Positions 54,772 through 64,000 of a DNA stretch of 64,000 bases are shown in pieces. Positions within the stretch are counted from its first letter, which is position 1. Every line of letters starts with the position of its first letter. The DNA lies in the NCBI RefSeq assembly GCF_002234595.1, contig NZ_NMUL01000042.1, positions 124,001 to 188,000 of the forward strand, in the 5' to 3' direction. Below the pieces are notes generated by a model. It had not been told where the DNA came from. It made no database searches and was given only the letters and a program-made list of their open reading frames with translations. The translations under genes were made by a program, and so were the position numbers. The DNA is from Amycolatopsis vastitatis (GTDB lineage: Bacteria; Actinomycetota; Actinomycetes; Mycobacteriales; Pseudonocardiaceae).

Positions 54772-55527
54772 TCACACAGGTATCCGCAGCCGCTCGGGCC
54801 CCTCCGCGGCCCACGCCCCGCCGAGGGCCCCACCGTCGTTCCCGGCGAGCAGGTCCAGTGTGAAAGCAATCGTCAGCCGGGTCCAGACGGACGACCGGCG
54901 CAGCATCGCGTGGCCTTCGCCGGAGATCTCGAACCGGGCAACGCGGGCGGCGACGCGCTCGGCACGCTGCGCGAAGGCGTGGGACTCGGCCGGGCTGGTC
55001 ATCCGGTCGCGGGTGCCGTGCACGATGAGCACCGACCGCCCGGCGACGGCCTCGACCGGTTCGCCCCGCGGCGTCCACGGCGCCAGCGCGCAGACCCCGC
55101 GCACGGCGGGGTCGTCGGCCACGCGCAGGGCGACCCGGGCCCCCATGGAGTGGCCGACCAGCACCACCGGCAGGCCGGGGTGGTCGGCGCGGATGCGTTC
55201 GAGAGCCCAGCGGGCGTCCTCGACCGGGTCCTCGGCGGGCGAGTTCCAGCCGTAGCGGCGGTTGCGCAGCAGCCGCACCTCGACGCCGTGACCATCGGGG
55301 CTCCGCCCCGAGCCGGGGGCTCCGCCACCCGGACCCCCCGAAAAGCCGGTGTTCCCGCGCCCGGCCCGGTGCAGGGCGCGCGCGATCGGCACCATCCGCA
55401 GATAGGCGAGCTTCCAGGGCGGCACGCTGCCCGTCCCGTGCTCCGCACCACCGTGCAGCACGAGCACGACCGCTTCGGTCCGCCCGCGCGCCGGCCACAC
55501 CGACACCGCCGGTTCTGCCTCGCTCAC
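54772..55527 (-). CDS. Alpha/beta hydrolase with an in-frame repeat-derived insertion
   Basis: 251 residues. Hydrolase core: VVLVLHGGAEHG, nucleophile S127 in VGHSMGA, acid in VLIVHGTRDRMTSP, His in ISGEGHAM. Residues about 59-81 (NTGFSGGPGGGAPGSGRSPD) are a Gly/Pro/Ser-rich stretch encoded by a GC-rich repeat (see 55290-55352), inserted between the first beta-alpha unit and VEVRLLRNRRYGW, without breaking the frame. Substrate unknown. Confidence 0.9.
   Translation of the reverse strand: MSEAEPAVSVWPARGRTEAVVLVLHGGAEHGTGSVPPWKLAYLRMVPIARALHRAGRGNTGFSGGPGGGAPGSGRSPDGHGVEVRLLRNRRYGWNSPAEDPVEDARWALERIRADHPGLPVVLVGHSMGARVALRVADDPAVRGVCALAPWTPRGEPVEAVAGRSVLIVHGTRDRMTSPAESHAFAQRAERVAARVARFEISGEGHAMLRRSSVWTRLTIAFTLDLLAGNDGGALGGAWAAEGPERLRIPV
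55290..55352. repeat. Actinomycete GC-rich dispersed repeat inside a coding sequence
   Basis: The stretch GGGGCTCCGCCCCGAG then GGGGGCTCCGCCACCCGG followed by ACCCCCCG carries two GGGGCTCCGCC units, a pattern I recall as a common intergenic repeat in Streptomyces-like genomes. Here it lies within the alpha/beta hydrolase gene and encodes its Gly/Pro-rich insertion. Confidence 0.6.
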
Positions 55528-55645
55528 CCGTGTCCTCCCGTCCCCGCCTCCGGGTCAACCCTGCCCGGCCACCCGGCTATTCCACCGCGCCCGGTGGTCC
55601 GCACGGTAGATTCGGCGCCCGATCCCCGACGGAAGGGTGGGTGTG

Positions 55646-56371
55646 GTGAGCGCCACGGACATCGCGGGCAGCGTCGCCAAGCAGCTGGCGGACGTCGAGC
55701 AGGCCAACGCCGAGGCAGTGCGCGCGGCGGCGGAGCTGGTACTGGGGGTGATCCGGGCGGACGCACTGGTCTACACCGCGGGCGCCGGGCACTCGCTGGC
55801 GGCGGTCGCCGAGACGTTCTACCGGGCGGGTGGCCTGGCCTGCGTCTACCCGCTCTACCACCCGGAGCTGCTGCCGCTGCACGGCGCGGTGCACAGCACG
55901 AAGACCGAGCGCCGCAGCGGCCTCGCCGAGGAGGTCCTCGCGGAGCGCGCGCCGGGGCCGGACGACGTGCTCGTGGTGTTTTCGACGTCCGGGGTGAACC
56001 CGTACCCGGTCGAGCTGTGCATCGCCGCGCGCGAGCGGGGTGCGGCGGTGATCGCGGTGACGTCGCGGGCGTCCGTGGCGGCGGCGCCGCGGCGGTCGTC
56101 GAGCACGCTGGTCGAGCAGGGCACGGTGGTGCTGGACTCGCTGGTGGTCCCCGGCGACGCGAGCTACCCGCCGGACGCCCCGCGCACCGCACCACTGTCC
56201 ACTGTGGTCAATGCCTTCCTGTGGAACCTGGTGCTCGCGGAGGTTTACGACCGCGGCACCGCCGAAGGCCTCGAGCTCCCGTTGTGGCGCAGCTCCAACG
56301 TCGTGGGCGGCGACGAGGCCAACGCGGCTCTGCTGGCCAAGTACGGCGAAATCGTTCCCCAACTGCGGTAG
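55646..56371 (+). CDS. SIS-domain protein (sugar-phosphate isomerase-like)
   Basis: 241 residues. GTG 55646 has GGAAGGG at 8-nt spacing; GTG 55637 is possible. SIS fold: VYTAGAGHSLAAVAETFYRAGG, DDVLVVFSTSGVNPYPVELCIAARERG and VIAVTS; the SxSG-type phosphate loop is FSTSGVN. It is likely a ketose/aldose isomerase, amino-sugar deacetylase regulator or sugar-phosphate sensor. No partner gene shows which sugar. Terminator follows. Confidence 0.85.
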   Translation: MSATDIAGSVAKQLADVEQANAEAVRAAAELVLGVIRADALVYTAGAGHSLAAVAETFYRAGGLACVYPLYHPELLPLHGAVHSTKTERRSGLAEEVLAERAPGPDDVLVVFSTSGVNPYPVELCIAARERGAAVIAVTSRASVAAAPRRSSSTLVEQGTVVLDSLVVPGDASYPPDAPRTAPLSTVVNAFLWNLVLAEVYDRGTAEGLELPLWRSSNVVGGDEANAALLAKYGEIVPQLR

Positions 56372-56402
56372 TTTCGCCGGTAGTTCGTCGGAAAGCACCG
56401 GC

Positions 56403-56428
56403 CGGGCACGTCTTGACGGACGTGCCCG
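56403..56428 (+). terminator. Terminator after the SIS gene
   Basis: Perfect 9-bp stem CGGGCACGT / ACGTGCCCG with an 8-nt loop, 31 bp after the SIS stop codon. Confidence 0.8.
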
Positions 56429-56448
56429 CACCGCTTTAGCGTCAACAT

Positions 56449-56462
56449 ACCGACTGGTCGGT
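56449..56462. promoter_or_regulatory. TetR-type operator upstream of the serine hydrolase
   Basis: ACCGAC-TG-GTCGGT, perfect 6-bp arms with a 2-bp spacer, 30 bp before the hydrolase ATG. ACCGAC..GTCGGT dyads are typical of actinobacterial TetR repressors of CoA or lipid genes; none is encoded next door. Confidence 0.6.
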
Positions 56463-56492
56463 GTGGACCGGTCACTCCGCGGAGGAGGTCCC

Positions 56493-57659
56493 ATGGACAG
56501 CGCCACGGCAACGGTGCACGGCGAGTGCGCCCCGGGCTTCGAGCCGGTGCGGGAAGCCTTCGAGGAGAACTTCCGCAGCCGCGGTGAGCTGGGGGCGGCG
56601 TTCACCGCCACCCGGCACGGCGAAGTCGTGGCGGACCTGTGGGGCGGCTGGTCCGGTCCGGACCGCGACCGGCCGTGGCAGGCGGACACGCTGGCCAACG
56701 TCTGGTCGACGACCAAGGGCATGACCGCGATCTGCGCGCACAAGCTCGCCGACGCGGGCGAACTCGACGTGGACGCGCCGGTCGCGAAGTACTGGCCGGA
56801 GTTCGCCGCGGCCGGGAAGTCCGCGATCCCGGTGCGCTGGCTGCTTTCGCACCGCTCCGGCGTGCCCGGGATCGGCCTGGACCGGCCGGTGCGCGTCGAG
56901 GAGCTGTACGACTGGGACCTGATGACGTCGCTGTTCGCGGCGCAGGAACCGTTGTACGAGCCCGGTTCCGCGGGCGGCTACCACGCGCTGGCCTACGGCT
57001 GGCTCGTCGGCGAAGTCGTGCGGCGGGTCGCCGGGCAGGGCATCCGCGAGTTCTTCGCCGAGCAGGTCGCCGGGCCGCTCGGCGCGGACTTCTCGATCGG
57101 GCTCGCCTCCGACGCCGACCTGGACCGCTGCGCGACCCTCGTCGACCCGGTGATGACGGAGGAGATGGCGAACGCCCTGGCGGCGGCGTTCGCCCAGGCG
57201 GGGCCGGTCGCCCAGGCCGCGCTGATGAACCCGCGCGTCCAGGGCCACGACGCCAACGACCCGGCGTGGCGGCGCGCGGTCATGCCGGCGTTGAACGGCC
57301 ACGGCACGGCCCGCGCGATCGCGACGATCTACACCGCGCTCGCCGACGGCTCACTCCTGTCTCCCCCGGCGCTGGCCCGCGCGCGGGAGAGCCAGGGCAA
57401 GGAGATCGACGCGGTGCTCGGCCTGCCGAACGAGTGGGGCCTGGGCTTCTACCTCGGCAGCGACGCCCGCGGCTTCGGCCCGAACCCGGCGGCCTTCGGC
57501 CACGACGGCCTCGGCGGCTCCACCGGCGGCGCGGACCCGGACAACGGCATCGCCTTCGGCTACACCCTCAACCAGCTGGGCCCCCTGATCCGCGACGACC
57601 CCCGCAAAATGGCCCTGGTCACCGCCCTCTACACGTGCGTGGAAGGTCAACACGCGTGA
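56493..57659 (+). CDS. Beta-lactamase-fold serine hydrolase (EstB-like)
   Basis: 388 residues; ATG 56493 follows GGAGGAGG. Class C/EstB motifs: S72-T-T-K75 in NVWSTTKGMT, a Tyr-containing YHALAYGWLV, and FGHDGLGGSTGGADP in place of KTG. No signal peptide, so probably a cytoplasmic esterase or peptidase rather than a secreted beta-lactamase. Its stop TGA lies inside repeat element B. A TetR-type operator immediately precedes it. Confidence 0.9.
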   Translation: MDSATATVHGECAPGFEPVREAFEENFRSRGELGAAFTATRHGEVVADLWGGWSGPDRDRPWQADTLANVWSTTKGMTAICAHKLADAGELDVDAPVAKYWPEFAAAGKSAIPVRWLLSHRSGVPGIGLDRPVRVEELYDWDLMTSLFAAQEPLYEPGSAGGYHALAYGWLVGEVVRRVAGQGIREFFAEQVAGPLGADFSIGLASDADLDRCATLVDPVMTEEMANALAAAFAQAGPVAQAALMNPRVQGHDANDPAWRRAVMPALNGHGTARAIATIYTALADGSLLSPPALARARESQGKEIDAVLGLPNEWGLGFYLGSDARGFGPNPAAFGHDGLGGSTGGADPDNGIAFGYTLNQLGPLIRDDPRKMALVTALYTCVEGQHA

Positions 57660-57775
57660 CCCAGAGGTCGACACGCGTGATTGGAGGGTCGACACGGCGC
57701 TGGCACCGTGTCGACCCTTCAATCACGTGAGTTGACTCTCCAATCACGCGTGATGACCCCTCAATCACGCCACGG
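57653..57775. repeat. Intergenic palindromic repeat element B, spanning both convergent stops
   Basis: A large imperfect palindrome: GTCGACACGCGTGATTG ... AGGGTCGACACGG pairs with CCGTGTCGACCCT ... CAATCACGTG around the loop CGCTGGCA (57691-57715 core). Half-units with CAATCACG repeat again at 57741 and 57762. The TGA of the serine hydrolase (57657-57659) and the stop of the convergent ABC gene (57765-57767) both fall in CGTGA units. Confidence 0.8.
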
Positions 57776-59636
57776 CGGGTTCTTCGTCGGCGAACTGGGT
57801 TGCGTGGAGGGTTGCGTAGCGGCCGTTGGCGGCCAGGAGTTCGTCGTGGGTGCCGCGCTCGACGATCTCGCCGTGCTCCAGGACCAGGATCTGGTCGGCC
57901 GCGCGGACCGTCGACAGCCGGTGCGCGATGACCAGGGCCGTGCGGCCCGCCAGCGCGTGTGTCAGCGCTTCGCCGACCGCGGCCTCGGACTCGGAGTCCA
58001 GGTGCGCGGTCGCCTCGTCGAGGATGACGACCTTGGGCTGGGCCAGCAGCAGCCGCGCGATGGTCAGCCGCTGGCGTTCGCCGCCGGAAAGCCGGTAGCC
58101 ACGCTCCCCGACCGTCGTGTCGAGGCCGTCCGGCAGCGACCTCACCAGGTCGCCGAGGCGTGCGCGGTCCAGCGCTTCCCAGATCTCGTCGTCGGTGACG
58201 TCCGGACGCGCGTACGCCAGGTTCGCGCGGATCGTGTCGTGGAAGAGGTGCCCGTCCTGGGTCACGACGCCGACGGTTTCCCGCAGCGAAGCGAAAGTCA
58301 GGTCCCGGACGTCCACATCGGACAGCCGGACCGAGCCGGAGTCGACGTCGTAGAGCCGCGGCAGCAGCGACGCGATCGTCGACTTCCCCGCCCCCGACGA
58401 TCCGACGAGCGCGACCATCTGCCCCGGTTCGGCGCGGAACGAGATGCCGTGCAGCACCTCTTCGCCGCCGCGGTGGTCGAGCGTGACGACGTCCTCCAGT
58501 GACGCCAGCGAGTACCGGTCCGCCGCCGGGTACCCGAAGCGGACGTCGGCGAACTCGACCGAGACGCCGGCCGGGGCGGCCAACGCCCGCGCGGACGGCT
58601 TCTCCTCGATCATCGGCTTGAGGTCCAGGACCTCGAAGACCCGCTCGAACGAGACCAGGGCCGTCATGACGTCGACGCGGACGTTGGCGAGCGCGGTCAG
58701 CGGCGCGTAGAGCCGGGTCAGCAGCAGCGCCAGCGCGACGACGGTGCCGGGGGCGAGCTTGCCGGTCAGCGCGAGGTAGCCGCCGAGGCCGTAGACGAGC
58801 GCCTGCGCCAGCGCCGAAACCAGGGTCAGGCTCGTCATGAACCAGCGGGTCAGCATCGCGGTCCGGACGCCGATGTCCCGCACTCGCCCCGCGCGCACCC
58901 CGAAGTCGTCCGCCTCCTGCACCGGACGGCCGAACAGCTTCACCAGCGTCGCGCCCGGCGCGGAGAACCGCTCGGTCATCTGCGTGGTCATCCCGGCGTT
59001 GAGGTTCGCGGCTTCCCGCTGCAGCCCGGCCATCCGGCGGCCGAGCCGGCGCGCGGGGATGACGAAGATCGGCAGCAGCACCAGCGCGAGCAGCGTGACC
59101 TGCCACGACAGCGTGAGCATGACGGCCAGCGACAGCGCCAGCTGGATGACGTTGGTGACGAGCCCGGACAGCGTCGCGGTGAACGTCCGCTGCGCGCCGA
59201 TGACGTCGTTGTTGAGCCGCGAAACCAGCGCGCCGGTGCGGGTGCGGGTGAAGAACGCGATCGGCATGCGCTGCACGTGCTCGAAGACCGCGCGCCGCAG
59301 GTCGTAGATGATGCCCTCGCCGATGCGCGCGGACTGCCACCGCTCGATCAGGCCGAACCCGGCGTCGGCGACGGCCAGCGCGGCGATCACCACGGCGAGC
59401 CAGATCACCAGCGGCAGGTCGCGGCCGCCGACGATCGCGTCGACCACCTTGCCCGCCAGGACGGGCGTCGACACGGCGAGGACGGCCGAGACGACCGTCA
59501 GCACGAGGAAAGCCACCAGGCGCCGCCAATGCGGCCGGGCGAAGCGCGCCACGCGTTTCAGCGTGCCGCGGGTGAGCGCCTTGGGCGCGTCGCCGGCGCG
59601 CATCGCCGAGCTCCACAGCCCCCACATGTTGTCCAC
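57765..59636 (-). CDS. ABC multidrug/lipid exporter, fused TMD-NBD
   Basis: 623 residues. Six-helix ABC_membrane domain about 40-320 (LVAFLVLTVVSAVLAVSTPV, IAALAVADAGFGLIERW, LVTNVIQLALSLAVMLTLSW). NBD: Walker A GSSGAGKST, Q-loop VVTQDGHLF, signature LSGGERQRLTIARLLL, Walker B KVVILDEAT, H-loop VIAHRLST. Half-transporter of the MsbA/LmrA type that must dimerise. Start GTG 59636 (MDNMWGLW) or ATG 59627. Neighbour MarR at 59735 is a plausible regulator. Confidence 0.95.
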   Translation of the reverse strand: MDNMWGLWSSAMRAGDAPKALTRGTLKRVARFARPHWRRLVAFLVLTVVSAVLAVSTPVLAGKVVDAIVGGRDLPLVIWLAVVIAALAVADAGFGLIERWQSARIGEGIIYDLRRAVFEHVQRMPIAFFTRTRTGALVSRLNNDVIGAQRTFTATLSGLVTNVIQLALSLAVMLTLSWQVTLLALVLLPIFVIPARRLGRRMAGLQREAANLNAGMTTQMTERFSAPGATLVKLFGRPVQEADDFGVRAGRVRDIGVRTAMLTRWFMTSLTLVSALAQALVYGLGGYLALTGKLAPGTVVALALLLTRLYAPLTALANVRVDVMTALVSFERVFEVLDLKPMIEEKPSARALAAPAGVSVEFADVRFGYPAADRYSLASLEDVVTLDHRGGEEVLHGISFRAEPGQMVALVGSSGAGKSTIASLLPRLYDVDSGSVRLSDVDVRDLTFASLRETVGVVTQDGHLFHDTIRANLAYARPDVTDDEIWEALDRARLGDLVRSLPDGLDTTVGERGYRLSGGERQRLTIARLLLAQPKVVILDEATAHLDSESEAAVGEALTHALAGRTALVIAHRLSTVRAADQILVLEHGEIVERGTHDELLAANGRYATLHATQFADEEPAVA

Positions 59637-59734
59637 GGGAAACCCCCAGTGTCAGAAACCTCTACCATGGCTGAGGTTTTCGCCGGATATGACCTGGACA
59701 ACGCGCTCGCTGTCCGTTTGCTTCCCGATGCCGT

Positions 59735-60166
59735 TCACTCCGCGCGAACAACCTGGTGCAGGGCGGCGCGCAGCCGCTCGGCGTCCTCGGCCGAGAGCGG
59801 CTCCAGCAGGAGCGCCTCGGCCTTCCGCGTGACTTCGGTGCCCGCCTCGCGGACGCGCTCGCCCTCCGGAGTCAGCAGCACCAAGCGCTTGCGCCGGTCC
59901 CCCGGCGCGACCTCGCGCCGGACGAGGCCCTTGGCCTCCAGCTCGTCGACGAGCGCGACCATCGTCGTCCGGTCGACGCCCAGCCGGGCCGCGCCGTCCT
60001 GTTGCGACCGCGCCGGCCCGTCACCGAAGAGCGTGAGCAGCGCGAGCTGCCGCCCGGTGACGCCGAGTGGCGCATACAGCGGCTCGGCCAGCTCGGCGAG
60101 CCGCAACTGGGCGTGCTTGAGCAGGTAGCCGAGCCGCTGGGTGACGGCGAGGGGCGCGCTGGACAT
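59735..60166 (-). CDS. MarR family regulator
   Basis: 143 residues. wHTH with ARSQQDGAARLGVDRTTMVALVDELE and wing RRKRLVLLTPEG. Divergent from an LLM oxidoreductase gene over a 71-bp promoter with two palindromes, and oriented head-on behind the ABC exporter start. It likely represses itself and the oxidoreductase in response to a phenolic or similar ligand. Confidence 0.93.
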   Translation of the reverse strand: MSSAPLAVTQRLGYLLKHAQLRLAELAEPLYAPLGVTGRQLALLTLFGDGPARSQQDGAARLGVDRTTMVALVDELEAKGLVRREVAPGDRRKRLVLLTPEGERVREAGTEVTRKAEALLLEPLSAEDAERLRAALHQVVRAE

Positions 60167-60186
60167 GCGCAGACTCTACACCTACG

Positions 60187-60229
60187 CTGATCGTCAGTTT
60201 CGCTGATGATTTCTTCAACTGATGATCAG
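60187..60229. promoter_or_regulatory. Twin MarR-type operators
   Basis: CTGA-TCG-TCAG (60187-60197) and CTGAT-G-ATCAG (60219-60229), centres 32 bp apart, plus a half-site GCTGATGAT between them. They fill the gap between the divergent MarR and LLM oxidoreductase genes. Autoregulation is the natural reading. Confidence 0.7.
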
Positions 60230-60237
60230 GAGTTCCC

Positions 60238-61092
60238 ATGACCACCGTCGGGCTCAAACCGCCCCAACAGCACATCGGCGTCGCCGCGCTCCGCGAGATC
60301 TGGGCGATCGCCGACGACGCCGGTTTCGACGGTTGCTGGGTGTTCGACCACCTCGCCCCGATGGGCCCGGACCGCACCGGCGACATCTTCGACGGCTGGA
60401 GCCTGCTGGCCGCGATGGCCGAAGCGACGCGGCGGGTGCGGATCGGCTGCCTGGTCTCCGGCAACACCAACCGGCACCCGGGCACGTTCGCCAAGATCGC
60501 CGCGACCGTCGACCACCTCTCCGGCGGCCGGCTCGACGTCGGCCTCGGCGCGGGCGGCGACCGGCTGACGGACGCGATGATGGGCACGCCGACGCCGTCC
60601 GCGGCGGAACGCGTCGAAAGGCTGGCCGAGACCTGCGAAATCCTCCGTCTCCTGTGGACCGGGCCGGTTACCGGGTACCGGGGCCGCCACTACACCCTGA
60701 CCGGCGCGATCAGCGACCCGAAGCCGGTCCAACGGCCGAAACCGCCGCTGTGGCTGGGCAGCAGCGGCGAAAAGCGCGGTCTGCGCGTCGTCGCCGAGCA
60801 CGCCGACGTCTGGCTCAACGCGGCGCTGCCGGGGACGGAAATCCCCGAGCTGCAACGGCTTTCGCGCGTCCTGGACGTGCATTGCGCGGCGGTGGGGCGC
60901 GATCCGGCGACCGTCCGCCGGGCCGTGCAGTTCCGGCCGCCGTCCGATGCGGACAGCGCGCTGAGACTCGCACGCAGCTACATCGAGGCCGGCTTCACGG
61001 AGCTGGTGCTGATGCCCGCCGGCCGCGACGACGTCGTCGCGGCCTCCGAAGCGGCCGCGAAGCTGCTCCCCCGCCTGCGAGACGTCGGCTGA
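60238..61092 (+). CDS. LLM-class F420-dependent oxidoreductase
   Basis: 284 residues, luciferase-like TIM barrel. Landmarks: AALREIWAIADDAGFDGCWVFDHL, RIGCLVSGNTNRHPGTFAKIAATVDHLSGGR, PKPPLWLGSSGEK. The TNRHP and F420-binding loops suggest a deazaflavin cofactor rather than FMN. Controlled from the divergent MarR promoter. Substrate unknown. Confidence 0.92.
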   Translation: MTTVGLKPPQQHIGVAALREIWAIADDAGFDGCWVFDHLAPMGPDRTGDIFDGWSLLAAMAEATRRVRIGCLVSGNTNRHPGTFAKIAATVDHLSGGRLDVGLGAGGDRLTDAMMGTPTPSAAERVERLAETCEILRLLWTGPVTGYRGRHYTLTGAISDPKPVQRPKPPLWLGSSGEKRGLRVVAEHADVWLNAALPGTEIPELQRLSRVLDVHCAAVGRDPATVRRAVQFRPPSDADSALRLARSYIEAGFTELVLMPAGRDDVVAASEAAAKLLPRLRDVG

Positions 61093-61125
61093 ACCGGGCG
61101 GCGGCCCTCTCGGTAGCCTGGCGAC

Positions 61126-62496
61126 GTGGGAACGGAGGTGGGCCAGGCGCCCGCATGGCGGCGCGCGGCCCGGCTCTTCACGGCGCCGGCGCGCACCGGA
61201 GAGGCCGCCCCCCTGCGCTGGGATCTGGGCTTCTACCTGGCCTGCCTGGCTTTCGCGCTGCCGACCGCGCTCATGTCCGAGTTCTACGGCTACCGCGTCT
61301 GGGGCAACTTCGCGACGGTGGCGTACGGCTTCGGTGCGGTGCACAGCGGGTATCTGCTGCTTTCCGCCCGCCAGGGACGGACGCCGCGCGGCGTGCTCGG
61401 TTCACGATGGTGCGGAATTGCCGCGGTCGCCCTGTTGGCCATGATCTTTCCGCTGGTGCTTCTCGTGATTCGCCGCCTGACCGGTGTGGACTGGCTCATC
61501 ACGCCGGTCTCGTGGGCCGCGCAGCCCGAGGTCTGGGTGATCGAACGGTCCGCGGATCTGCTGCTGCACCACGGAACGCTGTACGTCGACGTCACCGCGC
61601 TCGGCCGGCCCCCCGTGGTAAACGATTACACCCCCTACGGCCCGGTGATGGCGGTCTTCGGCCTGCCGCGGGCCCTGTTCGGGGGCAGCCCCCTGGCCGA
61701 CGCGCTCACCGACGCCCGCTGGATGTTCGCCCTGGCCGCCTGCGCGTGCGTCCTGGGCTCGCTCAAGCTGTTGAAGTGGCCGAAGGTGCCGGTCGGCGCC
61801 GCGCAGCTCGCGCTGGCCTGCCCGCTCACCGCGCTCACCTGGGCCGTGGCCGGCCCGGACCTGGCGATCGTCGGCCTGCTGGTGCTGGCCTGCGCGCTCG
61901 CGGCCACCGGGCGGGTCGCCTGGTCGGGCCTGGTGCTGGCGCTGGTGATCAGCGCGAAGCTCATCGTCGCGCCCGCGGCCGCCGTCCTGGCGGTGCTCGT
62001 GCTGGTACGCCGGGGCTCGGTTCGCCACGAAGAAGGTCTCGGCTGGACGGCACTGACCCGGTTCGCGACGGCGCTGGTGGCGACGACGGCCGCCGTGCAC
62101 CTGCCGGTGTACCTGGTGGACCCGGCGGCGTTCGTCGAGCACGTCTTCCGGTTCCCGCTCGGGATGGGTGTCGTGCGGTCGCCCGCGGCCAGCCCGCTGC
62201 CGGGCCATCTGATCGCCGAGACGGGCGCGCTCGGCCGGGTGGCGGCGTTCGCGCTGGTCGGCGCCGCGGCCGTGGCCATGCTGGTGTGGCTGGTGCGCCG
62301 GCCCCCCGCGAACGGCTCCGGCGCACTGCTGCGCATCGCCGTCGGACTCGGCGCGTTGATCCTGCTCACCCCGGCCACCCGGTACGGCTACCTGGTGTAC
62401 CCGCTGGTCCTGCTCGGGGCCCACCTGGCGTTCCGCGTGGCCGAAGATCCCGCTGCGCCCCCCGCGCAGCAGTCCGCGACTTCTACTTCTTCTTGA
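61126..62496 (+). CDS. Polytopic glycosyltransferase, GT87/DUF2029-like
   Basis: 456 residues with about 10-12 transmembrane helices. The first loop after helix 1 contains GYRVWGNFATVAYGFG, and a loop after helix 3 carries VNDYTPYGPVMAVFGLPRAL, the Asp-containing acceptor region of GT-C enzymes. Such proteins move mannose or arabinose from polyprenyl-phosphate sugars in the periplasm. Start GTG 61126. The last 14 bp overlap the convergent HTH gene. Family assignment is tentative between GT87 and related GT-C proteins. Confidence 0.8.
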   Translation: MGTEVGQAPAWRRAARLFTAPARTGEAAPLRWDLGFYLACLAFALPTALMSEFYGYRVWGNFATVAYGFGAVHSGYLLLSARQGRTPRGVLGSRWCGIAAVALLAMIFPLVLLVIRRLTGVDWLITPVSWAAQPEVWVIERSADLLLHHGTLYVDVTALGRPPVVNDYTPYGPVMAVFGLPRALFGGSPLADALTDARWMFALAACACVLGSLKLLKWPKVPVGAAQLALACPLTALTWAVAGPDLAIVGLLVLACALAATGRVAWSGLVLALVISAKLIVAPAAAVLAVLVLVRRGSVRHEEGLGWTALTRFATALVATTAAVHLPVYLVDPAAFVEHVFRFPLGMGVVRSPAASPLPGHLIAETGALGRVAAFALVGAAAVAMLVWLVRRPPANGSGALLRIAVGLGALILLTPATRYGYLVYPLVLLGAHLAFRVAEDPAAPPAQQSATSTSS

Positions 62497-62728
62497 CCCT
62501 GGTGGCCCCGCCGCGCCCCCGCAGCTGGACGCCGGACTCCGACAGCACCCGGTGGACGAACCCGTAGGACCGCCCCGTCGACTCCGCGAGCGCCCGGATG
62601 CTCGAGCCCTTCTCGTATTTCTTCTTCAGGTCAGCGGCCAGCTTGTCGCGCGTGTTGCCGGTGATCCGCGCGCCTTTCTTGAGATCAGCCACGTCGATCG
62701 CCTTCCCGCCGAGAGTGTTCTGGGCCAC
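62483..62728 (-). CDS. Small helix-turn-helix DNA-binding protein
   Basis: 81 residues. GTG 62728 (MAQNTLGGKAIDVADLKKG) with AGGGG upstream. HTH: KKKYEKGSSIRALAESTGRSYGFVHRVLSESG, then a basic tail RGRGGATRVKKK. This short HTH family is very conserved in actinobacteria, though its regulon is not known to me. Confidence 0.88.
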   Translation of the reverse strand: MAQNTLGGKAIDVADLKKGARITGNTRDKLAADLKKKYEKGSSIRALAESTGRSYGFVHRVLSESGVQLRGRGGATRVKKK

Positions 62729-62870
62729 ATAACGGCCCCTGCCGGGGCAATGATCGAACACTGAGCGCCGGAATGCCAGACGACAGACGTGAAACAGCCG
62801 AAATTGCGATCACATTGGGCCATTCCAGTGCCTCGCGGTGAGTGATCTTGCACCCGAATGGACGCACCTG

Positions 62871-64000
<1,130 letters not shown>

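Overview
The window is high-GC actinomycete chromosome, most like Amycolatopsis or a close Pseudonocardiales relative. Evidence: strong G/C third-position bias, a large NRPS, Lsr2, a LytR-CpsA-Psr protein, many TetR/MarR/WYL regulators, a chitinase promoter with a DasR-type operator, biotin-dependent acyl-CoA carboxylase genes, F420-type oxidoreductases and a GT87-like glycosyltransferase. The genus is an inference. No tRNA, rRNA, CRISPR array, integrase or transposase was seen.

Layout. 1-8413 (minus) holds the first 2,804 residues of an NRPS that runs off the left edge: A-T loading module, C-A-T-E, then C-A. It is preceded by a 31-codon ORF with its own ribosome binding site. 8.5-14.5 kb is regulatory and redox: a TetR/aldo-keto reductase divergon with twin operators, a DUF5937-type HTH regulator, a MarR-P450 pair, and a LacI-like protein without its DNA-binding domain. 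14.7-18 kb has two overlapping secreted phospho-hydrolases. 18.5-25.2 kb has Lsr2, an APH-fold kinase, a TetR/small membrane protein divergon, a winged-helix protein, and a WYL regulator divergent from a yeast-type cytosine deaminase and an Fe(II) oxygenase. 25.2-30.5 kb has a diguanylate cyclase, a GH18 chitinase, a MurJ-like flippase and two small proteins.

30.7-41.2 kb is a catabolic locus. Six minus-strand genes (TIGR03084, AtuA-like, acyl-CoA dehydrogenase, carboxyltransferase, biotin carboxylase/BCCP, second acyl-CoA dehydrogenase) are mostly joined by 4-bp stop/start overlaps and end with a TetR gene. They diverge, across a TetR-like palindrome, from an enoyl-CoA hydratase/acetoacetate-decarboxylase-like pair. 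The set fits dehydrogenation, carboxylation and hydration of a branched or terpenoid acyl-CoA. 41.3-45.5 kb is nrdA-nrdB; NrdB has Phe at the radical-Tyr position and Glu for the first Asp ligand, the signature of class Ic (Mn/Fe) enzymes.

45.5-64 kb is mixed housekeeping and accessory content: Nudix, PPOX, AraC, a second P450, a degenerate PAS-GGDEF-EAL protein, peroxiredoxin, GNAT, LCP, a cyclopropane/mycolic-type methyltransferase, an alpha/beta hydrolase with an in-frame repeat insertion, a SIS protein, a beta-lactamase-fold hydrolase, an ABC exporter, a MarR/LLM divergon, a membrane glycosyltransferase, a small HTH protein and a truncated ABC-F ATPase. Two intergenic palindromic repeat elements occur here, and a 13-bp GTCC-N5-GGAC palindrome recurs across the window, often inside genes.
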